From: Aerococcus sanguinicola
GTDB lineage: Bacteria > Bacillota > Bacilli > Lactobacillales > Aerococcaceae
Reading direction: 5' to 3'
NCBI RefSeq assembly: GCF_008726925.1
Contig: NZ_VYWO01000002.1
Span: forward strand, 194,439 to 258,438
Length of the DNA: 64,000 nucleotides
The notes beneath the pieces were generated by a model. It was given only the letters and a program-made list of their open reading frames with translations, had not been told where the DNA came from and ran no database searches. Positions 17,192-25,640 of the stretch are shown in pieces. A program made the translations under genes and the position numbers. Numbering within the stretch: position 1 is the stretch's first letter; every line of letters starts with the position of its first letter.

Positions 17192-18193
17192 ATGTATAAT
17201 CGAAAGAATCCTGAAGCAGGAAATAATTTAACCATGGTTAAAGCAATCAACCAGGCCCTGGAACTTGAGATGGCCCAGGATGACCGGGTTATTCTGTTTG
17301 GCCAAGATGTAGGTAAGAATGGTGGCGTATTCCGAGCAACGGAAGGTCTGCAAGAGAAATTTGGTAAGCAACGGGTATTAGACACGCCCTTAGCAGAATC
17401 TGGGATATCAGGTATGGCGATTGGACTAGCTTACCAAGGCTTTCGTCCAGTCATCGAAATTCAATTTTTAGGCTTTATTTTTGAAACGATGGATAGTATC
17501 AATCAAATGGCCAGAGCTTCTTATCGAACAGCTGGCCACCTCAAAATGCCAGTGGTCCTTCGCGCCCCCTTTGGCGGAGGTGTCGGCACCCCGGAATTCC
17601 ATCCAGATAACTTTGAAGGCTTGCTTGCCCAATTTCCAGGGTTGAAAGTAGTCATTCCGTCTTCTGCTATCGATGCGAAAGGCTTACTCACAGCAGCAAT
17701 TCGAGATGATGGTCCCGTTATCTTCTTAGAACACATGCTCTTATACCGGTCCTTCCGGGAGAAAGTACCTGAGGAAAGTTATAGTTTGGCTCTTGACCAA
17801 GCTAATTGCTTATGTGAAGGCGAAGATTTAACCTTGGTGACTTATGGTGCTATGGTCCGGATGGCTAAGGAAGCTGTTGAACGAGCAGCTGCTGAAGGGA
17901 TTAGGGTCGAACTTATTGATTTAAGAAGTGTCCATCCAATTGATTATGACACCATACTCCAGTCTGTCAAAAAGACCCAGCACTTGCTAGTCGTTCAAGA
18001 AGCCCAAGGAATTGCTGGTGTGGGGAACCGGATTGTTTCAGAGATGGCTCGACGAGCTTTCTATGACTTATTAAGCCCAATTGGGTTTTTATCCGCTCCC
18101 AATACGTCTTTCCCTTATAAGCAAATTGAAAGCGACTGGCTGCCAGATTGTGACGATATTGTAGAAGCAATCAAAACAACATTAAACGGATAA
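17192..18193 (+). CDS. 2-oxoacid dehydrogenase E1 beta subunit (PdhB-like)
   Basis: 333 residues, standard length. Family motifs: FGQDVGKNGGVFRATEGL near residue 30, DTPLAESGI, then EIQFLGFIFETMD, and a C-terminal transketolase-C domain with VVQEAQ. Forms the E1 heterotetramer with the preceding alpha subunit and supplies part of the thiamine diphosphate site. Strong GAGAGGAG ribosome site; 29 bp after E1 alpha. Confidence 0.9.
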   Translation: MYNRKNPEAGNNLTMVKAINQALELEMAQDDRVILFGQDVGKNGGVFRATEGLQEKFGKQRVLDTPLAESGISGMAIGLAYQGFRPVIEIQFLGFIFETMDSINQMARASYRTAGHLKMPVVLRAPFGGGVGTPEFHPDNFEGLLAQFPGLKVVIPSSAIDAKGLLTAAIRDDGPVIFLEHMLLYRSFREKVPEESYSLALDQANCLCEGEDLTLVTYGAMVRMAKEAVERAAAEGIRVELIDLRSVHPIDYDTILQSVKKTQHLLVVQEAQGIAGVGNRIVSEMARRAFYDLLSPIGFLSAPNTSFPYKQIESDWLPDCDDIVEAIKTTLNG

Positions 18194-18209
18194 AAGAGAG
18201 GAATAATTT

Positions 18210-19886
18210 ATGGCATTTTTAGTGAAACTTCCGCCCCTAGGTGAGGGTATTTTTGAAGCACAAATGGTTGCCGTCCATAAACAGGTGGGCGATCATATCA
18301 AAGAAGGTGACGTGATTGCTGAAATGGAGACCGATAAGGCAACGGGTGCTTTGGCTTCTCCGGTTGAGGGCGTGATTAAAGAGTATTACATCGAATTAGG
18401 TGACTATATTTTCCGTAACGAAAAAGTTCTCTTAATTGATGATGGGCATGCTGAATTGAGAACAGGGGCCGGTGGAGATGCTGGACGTGTAAGTGAGGAT
18501 GGGAAAATCGTTGCTGCTCCAAGTGATGAGAAGTTAGCCCAAGATCCGTCCAATGCTAGCGCTGAAGCTCCAGTCCAACCAGAAGCAGGAAAAGAAGATA
18601 ATAAGCAAGTGGTGCAGGAGGATGAAAGCGCTCCTTCAGAAGACCCTAAGCCGGTAGAGACGGCTGATGATGGCGACTACTTAATTGTGGAAAAAACCGG
18701 TTCTGCCGCGGAGATTTTCCAGCGCTTATACGGTCAACAACCACAAGAAAAAGTGCAAGCCCCCAAAGCCGATATGAACTTTATGGCAGAACAGGGGCAG
18801 GCCCAACAAGGGGAACCGAAAGCTGCTAGTCAACGCAAACACCGCTATTTAGATCCTTTACAGAGTAATTTTATGCATTCGGAAGATGGCAGCCAGCCTA
18901 TACCTGTCCATATCGCTAATGAATTGCCTAAAGAAGAATTAGAAAGCAGGGCCGAAAAGGTTAAGGCGGCTCCTGCTGTTCGTCAATATGCAGTGGATAA
19001 CCATTTAGATTTGTCGCTGATCCCAGCCAATGACCAGGGGATTGTGACTAAGGAAATGGTAGATATGGCACTTAGCCATGCGGTAGGTGAACGGGAGTGG
19101 AATTACCGCTGGATCAATGAATTAGATCCGGGTTATTGGACCCACCGTCCAGAAGAAGAGCAGGGCCGTGAAGAAACCTATATCCGCAAGTATAATGCGT
19201 CGCGCTTTGAGATGACCCACCACAAGGTCCCACCTTTCTCCGTTCAAGTCAAAGTCGATATGACCGAATTAGGAAGTTATCTTAAAATTCAGAAAGGTGA
19301 ACGCTTAGGCAAGCAAGACTATCTTCCCTATTTTATTAAAGCTTTATGTATTGCGGCCCACCGCTATCCCGAACTGAATGCGAGTATTGATGACGTTGTG
19401 TCTGTCTTCCGCTTTAAGTCTTATGTTAATGTTGGGATTGAAATGAATACCGTCCAGGGCCTGTTCACTCCTGTGGTGAAGGATGCTCAGGCTATGACTC
19501 TCTACCAAATCGAAAAGCGCTTAGCTGAATTGGAAGATGAAGTCAAAAAAGAACGGATCTTCAACTATGAAACGAACTCTGAAGCGACGATTACTTTAAC
19601 GGATCTTTCGGAATATGGGCCAGTAGATAGTTTTGTCCCAATCGTTCACTATCCTGAGGCTGCTATTTTGGGCTTGGGAGCCAGCCAGGAGGAGGTTGTC
19701 GTTAAGGAGGGAGAAATGCTTATCCGCCCCATGAAGCCGATGACCTTGGTTGTGGATGCTCGGATTGTAACCCGCGATAAGATTGTCCGCATTTCTAATT
19801 TTATTAAAGATATGATTGAGCAACCGAGTCTTCTTTTCCAGATGGAGGAAGAGTTATTAGAGGGAGATCATTCAAATGACGCATAA
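18210..19886 (+). CDS. E2-like lipoyl acyltransferase with a degenerate active site
   Basis: 558 residues. One lipoyl domain (1-77; lipoyl-lysine K43 in METDKATG), a long acidic linker, a peripheral-subunit-binding domain (about 253-288) and a catalytic-type domain to the end. The family's catalytic motif DHRxxDG reads DARIVTRD here: the general-base histidine is Ala517 and the DG pair is gone. Other C-terminal landmarks (FTPVVKDA, YPEAAILGLG) remain. It can probably still carry an acyl group but is unlikely to pass it to CoA by the usual mechanism. Overlaps the next gene by 11 bp. No frameshift is visible, so the change is within an intact gene. Confidence 0.85.
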   Translation: MAFLVKLPPLGEGIFEAQMVAVHKQVGDHIKEGDVIAEMETDKATGALASPVEGVIKEYYIELGDYIFRNEKVLLIDDGHAELRTGAGGDAGRVSEDGKIVAAPSDEKLAQDPSNASAEAPVQPEAGKEDNKQVVQEDESAPSEDPKPVETADDGDYLIVEKTGSAAEIFQRLYGQQPQEKVQAPKADMNFMAEQGQAQQGEPKAASQRKHRYLDPLQSNFMHSEDGSQPIPVHIANELPKEELESRAEKVKAAPAVRQYAVDNHLDLSLIPANDQGIVTKEMVDMALSHAVGEREWNYRWINELDPGYWTHRPEEEQGREETYIRKYNASRFEMTHHKVPPFSVQVKVDMTELGSYLKIQKGERLGKQDYLPYFIKALCIAAHRYPELNASIDDVVSVFRFKSYVNVGIEMNTVQGLFTPVVKDAQAMTLYQIEKRLAELEDEVKKERIFNYETNSEATITLTDLSEYGPVDSFVPIVHYPEAAILGLGASQEEVVVKEGEMLIRPMKPMTLVVDARIVTRDKIVRISNFIKDMIEQPSLLFQMEEELLEGDHSNDA

Positions 19887-20616
19887 GGGGTCATCCTACT
19901 GGCCAGGTCAAGCTAATAAACCAGCTCTTTTGCTTATGCACTCTCTAGGAGATAGCCCTGAGAAAGTAGAGCCCCTAGCTGAAAACTTACATGCAGAGGG
20001 CTATCCTATTTTCCTCCTATCGTATCGAAGTCACCAACAGGGGGATTTAAGTGCGATTTTAACGGCTCCCTTGTCGACCTATTTAGAGGATGCTCGTGCT
20101 GCAATGAAGACCTTACAAGCTAAGGGGCATCAGAAGATTATCGTCGGCGGCCTATCTATTGGAGCCTTCCTAGCGCTTGCTTTAGCTTGTGAATGCGATC
20201 AAGTAGCAGCTGTCATTAGCCTGTCTTGCCCCATTTTGACGGATCTCAGACAGACTAAAATCCCCTATTTTATGCGTCAAAGCTATTATCGGTCACTTGA
20301 CCGTGAGCCAACAGCCTCTGACCGTAATCAAGCGGAAAAGCTTTTTGCTCAATTTGATGAGGTCTTGAGTGGGATGAATCAGTGGATGGAGGATAACTTT
20401 GAAGCCCTAGCAGCGATCAAGCAAGCCGTTTTTATTGGGCATGGCCAAGCGGATGAAGTGGTGCCTGTCCAGCTAGCAGAGCGTTTATCCCGCTTATTAG
20501 CAGCTGAAGGAAATCCCCACTTGCATCTCTATCCCCAGGCTGACCATTATTTAAGTGGTGAGCTCGTACAAGAGCGCCTGTCTGAAGATATTCTTGCTTT
20601 TCTAGATGCCTTGTAA
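19876..20616 (+). CDS. Alpha/beta hydrolase (carboxylesterase/thioesterase-like)
   Basis: 246 residues. Oxyanion region LLMHSLGDSPE near residue 20, nucleophile elbow GLSIG near residue 93, and a late Asp (GQADEVVP) and His (QADHYLS) complete a Ser-Asp-His triad like that of Est30-type esterases. It begins inside the E2-like gene, so it is translationally coupled to it. Its position as fourth gene of an E1-E1-E2 operon suggests that it acts on the acyl product; this is inference. Confidence 0.82.
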   Translation: MTHKGSSYWPGQANKPALLLMHSLGDSPEKVEPLAENLHAEGYPIFLLSYRSHQQGDLSAILTAPLSTYLEDARAAMKTLQAKGHQKIIVGGLSIGAFLALALACECDQVAAVISLSCPILTDLRQTKIPYFMRQSYYRSLDREPTASDRNQAEKLFAQFDEVLSGMNQWMEDNFEALAAIKQAVFIGHGQADEVVPVQLAERLSRLLAAEGNPHLHLYPQADHYLSGELVQERLSEDILAFLDAL

Positions 20617-20746
20617 GCTCTGCTCTCTTGACTAGCTTGTTTCTCTTGTCTTGACCTTGCTATGAAGGCCTTTTACATGCTTCTTAAGGACGGATGTGCT
20701 AAGCTAGGGGTATGACATGTGAGATGCTTTTAAGGAGGAATATCGA

Positions 20747-21493
20747 ATGAAAAAATGGATAAAACTGACGTCAACAGCTCTGATCGCTTCAACTTTACTC
20801 GTGGCTTGCCAGGCCCAACCGAGTGAAGAAGCGAAGCGGGTAGATCCTCTAAGTCAGGAAGAATCCCAAGCAGAGAGCCAAGGGCAAGAAACAAAGTCTG
20901 ACGCAACTTCCAATTCGGAGGGCGCGGATCAATCTAGCCATAAGGAAAGTGCTAAGGCTGACCAAGACAACCAAGATGATCAAGACGACCAAGATGATCA
21001 AGCAGCAAGCAGTCGCCGATCTTCTTCCAGTCGCTCTCGGTCTGACCGCCGCGGGGCCAAGGTTGATGTGGCTGCCATTTCTAAAGACTTAGAAGAAGCA
21101 GTGGCCAACTTCGAAGACCAATTCCCTGGGGCTGAGTTGACCAGTATTGAAGTGGAGAGCGAAGGCCAAACTCGCTTTGAGATTGAAGGGGAAGATGATG
21201 AGAAAGAATATAGCCTAAGCCTGGGTGAAGACCTGGCTATGGTTGAGAAAAAAGAAGAACTAGGGAGTGCCAATAATCCTGAAGACGGCTTCCAATTAGA
21301 CCAAGTGATTAGTCTGGAAGAAGCTACGGAGATTGCCCTCAAAGAAGCTGATGCTAAGACAGCTAAGCAGTGGGAATTAGAACGCGATAGCGATGGCAAG
21401 CTCTACTGGAAGGTAGAATTGCGCGATGGTCGCCAAAACAAGGGTGAAGTGAAGATTGATGCAGAATCTGGAGAAGTAGTCGCCTACGACTAG
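20747..21493 (+). CDS. PepSY-domain lipoprotein
   Basis: 248 residues. Lipobox LVAC (Cys21), an Asp/Gln/Ser-rich spacer ending in an Arg/Ser-rich patch to about residue 103, then two PepSY-like modules (about 105-170 and 180-248), the last ending in the typical AESGEVVAYD. PepSY lipoproteins sit outside the membrane and are thought to modulate peptidases or other cell-wall processes. Single gene with AAGGAGG. No specific partner is evident. Confidence 0.82.
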   Translation: MKKWIKLTSTALIASTLLVACQAQPSEEAKRVDPLSQEESQAESQGQETKSDATSNSEGADQSSHKESAKADQDNQDDQDDQDDQAASSRRSSSSRSRSDRRGAKVDVAAISKDLEEAVANFEDQFPGAELTSIEVESEGQTRFEIEGEDDEKEYSLSLGEDLAMVEKKEELGSANNPEDGFQLDQVISLEEATEIALKEADAKTAKQWELERDSDGKLYWKVELRDGRQNKGEVKIDAESGEVVAYD

Positions 21494-21562
21494 GACGAGC
21501 TTCCTAATATTGAGTCGCTGAACAGGCCTCTTAGCCTAAGCTATAAACAAGGAGCAAGAATC

Positions 21563-22522
21563 ATGACGAAAAAAATTATTCTCGATTTGGATACAGGCAT
21601 CGATGACGCCCTGGCTATTGCCTATGCCGTAGCCTCCAAAGAAGTTGAACTGATTGGCATTACAGGAACTTACGGTAATGTCTTGATGGCGGATGGCCTC
21701 CGCAATGCCTTAAAGCTCTTGGATCTATTTGGCCAGGACCAGGTCCCCGTCTTCCCTGGTCTCAGTCACGCGAGCGATAAGACCGATTTTGAAGTCTTAG
21801 AGGTTTCAGCCTTGATCCATGGAGAGGATGGCATCGGTAATGTGGCTTTAGCGAATTCGTCCCGCCAGCCTAGCCAAGAATCAGCGGTTGATTTTATCTT
21901 ATCAGCCTGTGAGAAATATGGGGAAGACTTAATCATTGTGGCGACAGGCCCTATGACCAATCTGGATGCTGCGCTGTCCCGGGATGAAGCGGCCCTCAAG
22001 AAGGCGGGCAAGATTGTTATTATGGGGGGAGCTTTGACGGTTTGTGGTAATGTGACCCCTTATACAGAGGCTAATATTAACCAAGACCCAGCCGCTGCTG
22101 ACCGCTTGTTTAGAAGCGGGGTCCATGTGACCATGGTAGGTTTAGATGTGACCCTCCGCACCCTCTTGACTTACGAGGATACGGCTAAGTGGCGCAACTT
22201 GGGCACCGAGGCAGGCCGTGCCTTGGCAGATATTGTGGATTACTATATCAAGGCCTATGAAATTACCTCGCCCCATCTTAAGGGCTGTGCCCTCCATGAT
22301 CCCTTGGCTGTCGCCGTAGCTGTCCAAGAAGACTTGGTGGACTACCTGCCCCTCAATATGAAGGTTGAGACGGAAGGAGCTAGTCGTGGACGTACCATTG
22401 GGGACAATGAACGTTTGAATGATCCGGAGCCCACCATGTCAGCTGCTATCCAGGTAGATACGGACCGCTTCTTAGATGAATTTATGACTCGGATCACCGC
22501 TATGTTAGCCGAACAAGCCTAA
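21563..22522 (+). CDS. Nucleoside hydrolase (IunH/RihB-like)
   Basis: 319 residues. The calcium-binding N-terminal motif is canonical: LDLDTGIDDALA. GITGTYGNV, the IHGEDGIGN loop, and MGGALTVCGNVTPYTEANI follow. It splits the N-glycosidic bond of nucleosides in the cytosol to free base plus ribose. Compare the second nucleoside hydrolase at 41903, whose first motif is modified. Followed by a remnant of the intergenic repeat that supplies a terminator. Confidence 0.92.
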   Translation: MTKKIILDLDTGIDDALAIAYAVASKEVELIGITGTYGNVLMADGLRNALKLLDLFGQDQVPVFPGLSHASDKTDFEVLEVSALIHGEDGIGNVALANSSRQPSQESAVDFILSACEKYGEDLIIVATGPMTNLDAALSRDEAALKKAGKIVIMGGALTVCGNVTPYTEANINQDPAAADRLFRSGVHVTMVGLDVTLRTLLTYEDTAKWRNLGTEAGRALADIVDYYIKAYEITSPHLKGCALHDPLAVAVAVQEDLVDYLPLNMKVETEGASRGRTIGDNERLNDPEPTMSAAIQVDTDRFLDEFMTRITAMLAEQA

Positions 22523-22535
22523 AAGACAAGATTAT

Positions 22536-22640
22536 ATGAGTGTGCTCCAAAAGTCAGTCCTGACTTTTGGAGCACTTTTTTAAAGAATAATTCGTATTTT
22601 ATAAAGAGGCCGGGGCTTTTGTCCCAGCCTCTTCTTTTCT
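22536..22640. repeat. Intergenic IR element, internally deleted copy with terminator
   Basis: GCTCCAAAAGTCAG and CTGACTTTTGGAGC are the two ends of the intergenic element joined almost directly, followed by its constant tail (TTTTTAAAGAATAATTCGTA) and hairpin GAGGCCGGGGC/GTCCCAGCCTC with T residues. Fuller copies lie at 27706-28055 and 54377-54607. Here the element serves as a terminator pair for the nucleoside hydrolase gene. Confidence 0.8.
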
Positions 22641-22773
22641 TCCATGGAATGTCAGATAAGTTAACGTAAAAAGAACTAATAATTGCAAAAAGCACCAAAA
22701 TCAGATAAAATATAAGTAGCTTTTAATCTTTTTTTGATACAATATATGACATTTACTGAAAGAGGTAGATTTT

Positions 22774-23922
22774 ATGAATAAAGACGAACGCATTAAAGTC
22801 TTACAAGACATTATTCAGATCCCAAGTGAAAATGACCATGAAGGAGAAGTGGCTCAGTATATTGCCGAGCTCTTGAATGACTATGGCATTGATAGCCAAT
22901 TGGTTGAATATGCACCAGGCCGAAGCAGCTTAGTGGCTGAAATTAAGGGTCAGGAAGATGGCAAGGTCCTCGTTTATAGCGGGCACTTAGATGTGGTGTC
23001 TGCAGGCGACCATGAGGAATGGAGCCATGATCCCTTTGGCGCTGAGATTGTCGACGGCAAGATGTATGGCCGTGGAACAACTGATATGAAGTCCGGCTTA
23101 GCGGCGATTGTTATTGCTTTAATTGAATTGAAGGAAGCCCAAGCTGACCTCAAGGGAACCTTGCGCTTAGCCTTAACAGTAGGGGAAGAAATCGGCATGT
23201 TAGGTTCTGAACAATTAGTGGATGAAGGTTACCTCGATGATGCGGACGCCTTCTTGATTGCTGAACCTAGTGGCAATGAAGCTATTATCAATGCTCATAA
23301 AGGCTCCATCCAGTATGAAGTGATCGCTCATGGTGAGAGTGCCCATAGTTCCATGCCTGAAGAGGGGATCGACGCCATCCAACTCTTGGTGGACTACATT
23401 AATATCATGAATGAGAAATTTGACCAGGCCTTCAATACAGATGAAGCTTACAATGACCAATTGGGCCGGTCGCTCAACGTGAACACGGTGATTGAAGCCG
23501 GAACCCAGATCAATAGTGTGGCAAGCAAGGCCAAGATGAAGGCCAATACCCGGGTAGTGCCAGAAGCCGGTAATGACTTAGTGGTTAAAATGATGCAAGA
23601 TACCATGGATGAATTGAATGAGAAGAGTGACGGCCGCTTGGAATTGAATCTCTTACAAAACAATCCTGCTGCCGAATCTCGGCCTGACAATGACTTGGTT
23701 AAGGCCATCCAAGCTTCGGCCGATTGGGAAGTGGGCACCCAAACCCTAGCTGGGGCAACAGATGCCTCTAACTTTGGTCGGATTAGTGATGATTATGACC
23801 TGGCTGTCTTTGGCCCAGGTGAAACCGCTCGTGCCCATAAACTCGATGAGTATGTTGAAGTGGCTGACTATCTGAAGTTTATTGACCTTTATATCGAAAC
23901 AGCCAAAACTTACTTGGCCTAA
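22774..23922 (+). CDS. M20-family metallopeptidase (ArgE/DapE/ACY1 type)
   Basis: 382 residues. Metal ligands are visible in order: GHLDVV, YGRGTTDMKSG, TVGEEIGMLG and AEPSG, with a dimerisation/lid domain between about residues 180 and 290 and the final His in TARAHKLDE. It hydrolyses an acyl-amino acid or small peptide in the cytosol. A TACAAT -10 lies about 35 bp upstream. A terminator and two membrane-protein genes follow, suggesting uptake plus hydrolysis of the same substrate. Confidence 0.9.
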   Translation: MNKDERIKVLQDIIQIPSENDHEGEVAQYIAELLNDYGIDSQLVEYAPGRSSLVAEIKGQEDGKVLVYSGHLDVVSAGDHEEWSHDPFGAEIVDGKMYGRGTTDMKSGLAAIVIALIELKEAQADLKGTLRLALTVGEEIGMLGSEQLVDEGYLDDADAFLIAEPSGNEAIINAHKGSIQYEVIAHGESAHSSMPEEGIDAIQLLVDYINIMNEKFDQAFNTDEAYNDQLGRSLNVNTVIEAGTQINSVASKAKMKANTRVVPEAGNDLVVKMMQDTMDELNEKSDGRLELNLLQNNPAAESRPDNDLVKAIQASADWEVGTQTLAGATDASNFGRISDDYDLAVFGPGETARAHKLDEYVEVADYLKFIDLYIETAKTYLA

Positions 23923-23941
23923 GCCAAGCTATCAAAAAACT

Positions 23942-23977
23942 AGAGGGGACTAGGACTGGCTCCTAGCCTCCTTTTTT
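23942..23977 (+). terminator. Intrinsic terminator or attenuator after the M20 peptidase gene
   Basis: GAGGGGACTAGGA...TCCTAGCCTC hairpin with T residues, only 20 bp before the next start, so it probably tunes rather than fully separates the downstream membrane genes. Confidence 0.75.
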
Positions 23978-23996
23978 ATCAAAGGAGATGAAAATA

Positions 23997-24722
23997 ATGA
24001 GTGACTATTTAAAGGTAGCCAATAGTCCGGTGGTCTTTGCCCTCTGTGCCTTGGTTATTCTAATTGTTGTCATCCAATCTTTGCTCTTTATCCGTAAAGC
24101 TTGGAAGCGAGGACTGGAACTTGACATGGAGAAAGAGGTATTGAAGCGGGCCATGACCAATAGTGCCCTCTTATCGATCGTGCCTTCTCTCCCCATCATC
24201 GTGATGATGCTGGCTCTCTCGGTGCCCTTGGGGAAATACTTCCCTTGGCTCCGCCTATCCATTGTTGGGTCAGCTGTCTATGAGGGGTCGGCGGCTAATA
24301 TTGCAGCTCAGAGCCAGGGCCTGACGGATATTTCCGATCCTGGTTTAACGCCCAAGATTTATGTCATTATCATGTTTGTTATGACGATTGGGATTATCTG
24401 GGGGATTCTCTTTAACATCCTCTTCATGGGTCAGCTGGATAAGATGTCTCAGAAGATGCGGGAGAATCCGAAGAGTAAGGCTTTCGTGGGGATCTTCTCA
24501 GCCGCTCTCTTTACCGCCATGCTGATTACCTTGTCTACCCCTTATGTCGCTAACGTGGCTAACATTTCGTCGATTATCGCTTTTGCAGCAGCGGGGCTGT
24601 GTACCCTGGTTCTCAATGCTTTATCTAAGCGTTACGACCAGCGACTCTTGCGTGATTTTTCCATGCCGATTTCTCTGATCGTAGGAATGCTAGCTGTCAT
24701 CGTCTATGCTAATGTCTTCTAG
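23997..24722 (+). CDS. DUF5058-family membrane protein
   Basis: 241 residues from ATG 23997 (AAAGGAG nine bases earlier; ATG 23988 is too close). About six or seven hydrophobic helices, with the family-like segment SLPIIVMMLALSVPLGKYFP near residue 65 and a conserved GSAVYEGSAANIA. The family has no proven function. Its placement after an M20 peptidase and before a second membrane protein suggests a two-component transporter for peptides or acylated amino acids. The overlap with that model is contextual only. Confidence 0.75.
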   Translation: MSDYLKVANSPVVFALCALVILIVVIQSLLFIRKAWKRGLELDMEKEVLKRAMTNSALLSIVPSLPIIVMMLALSVPLGKYFPWLRLSIVGSAVYEGSAANIAAQSQGLTDISDPGLTPKIYVIIMFVMTIGIIWGILFNILFMGQLDKMSQKMRENPKSKAFVGIFSAALFTAMLITLSTPYVANVANISSIIAFAAAGLCTLVLNALSKRYDQRLLRDFSMPISLIVGMLAVIVYANVF

Positions 24723-24733
24723 GAGGTGCTCAT

Positions 24734-25435
24734 ATGGCAGAAAATAAGAGAAAAATAGAATCTGATGCCCAATATAGCCGGGAGATTAATCGTTTGGGCC
24801 GGATAACAAGTATCATTGCCCTCATGGGGATGTTCATGGTCCCCCTGGGAACAGCTTACTGGCTAGGGGTAGGGCTTGACTTTGGCAAGGCCTTGGCTGC
24901 AGCTTCTGGTCTGATTGCCATCTTCCTTCCAACAGCGGTGGTTGAGAATATCTCCTTCTATCCTATCTTGGGAGCTGGGGCCATGTATCTCAGCTCCATT
25001 ACTGGGAACATTACGAATTTGAAGATTCCAGTTACGGTTGCTGGCCAAAAGATTGCCGGTGTGGAACCGGGGACGGATAAGGGTAATGTGATTGCCATTA
25101 TCTGTGTGGGGATTTCTTCCATTGTGACTATTATTATCTTGGTCTTAGGGGCCTTCCTAATCGGGTCCTGGCTCGTTCCCATCCTCAACCATCCCTTCCT
25201 GAAGCCAGGCTTTGACCAAATCATCCCAGCGCTTTATGGTGCGATTACAGTGCCACAGATCCTCAACCATAAGAAGTTATCGGTCGCTCCAATCTTATTT
25301 GCAGTCGGTCTCTTCTTAATCTTAGGGCCCCAGGGCTTTGCCCAATACCAGTCCTATATTTTGATTTCTTGTATGTTGGTTTCGGTAGCTACCGCTTACT
25401 TTATGTACAAGAAGGGTCACTTAAGTGAATACTAG
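24734..25435 (+). CDS. Membrane protein, partner of the DUF5058 protein
   Basis: 233 residues, about seven predicted membrane helices after a charged N-terminus. Contains ENISFYPILGAGAMYLSSIT, reminiscent of small transporter subunits. Eleven bases after the DUF5058 gene with AGGAGGTG as ribosome site, so the two are almost surely cotranslated and may form one complex. I cannot assign a substrate. Confidence 0.72.
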   Translation: MAENKRKIESDAQYSREINRLGRITSIIALMGMFMVPLGTAYWLGVGLDFGKALAAASGLIAIFLPTAVVENISFYPILGAGAMYLSSITGNITNLKIPVTVAGQKIAGVEPGTDKGNVIAIICVGISSIVTIIILVLGAFLIGSWLVPILNHPFLKPGFDQIIPALYGAITVPQILNHKKLSVAPILFAVGLFLILGPQGFAQYQSYILISCMLVSVATAYFMYKKGHLSEY

Positions 25436-25480
25436 GCCTAGTTAACAGGCTATTTTGATCAAGACTTGATAAATTTAGAG

Positions 25481-25511
25481 GCTCTTCTCCTTTTGGGAGA
25501 GGAGCTTTTTT
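25481..25511 (+). terminator. Intrinsic terminator
   Basis: GCTCTTCTCC-TTTT-GGGAGAGGAGC followed by six T residues. Confidence 0.9.
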
Positions 25512-25550
25512 GCATATTTCTGTGAAGTCAATGAAATTTTAATTTAAACA

Positions 25551-25579
25551 TTGCATATCCCGGGCGCTTCTAGGATAAT
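25551..25579 (+). promoter_or_regulatory. Promoter of the transketolase gene
   Basis: TTGCAT (25551-25556), 17-bp spacer, GATAAT (25574-25579). Confidence 0.6.
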
Positions 25580-25640
25580 AGGAGTGACAGATTGCAACCG
25601 GGTCCAAGGACCTAGAAATAATAATTTAGAGGTGAAGTAA

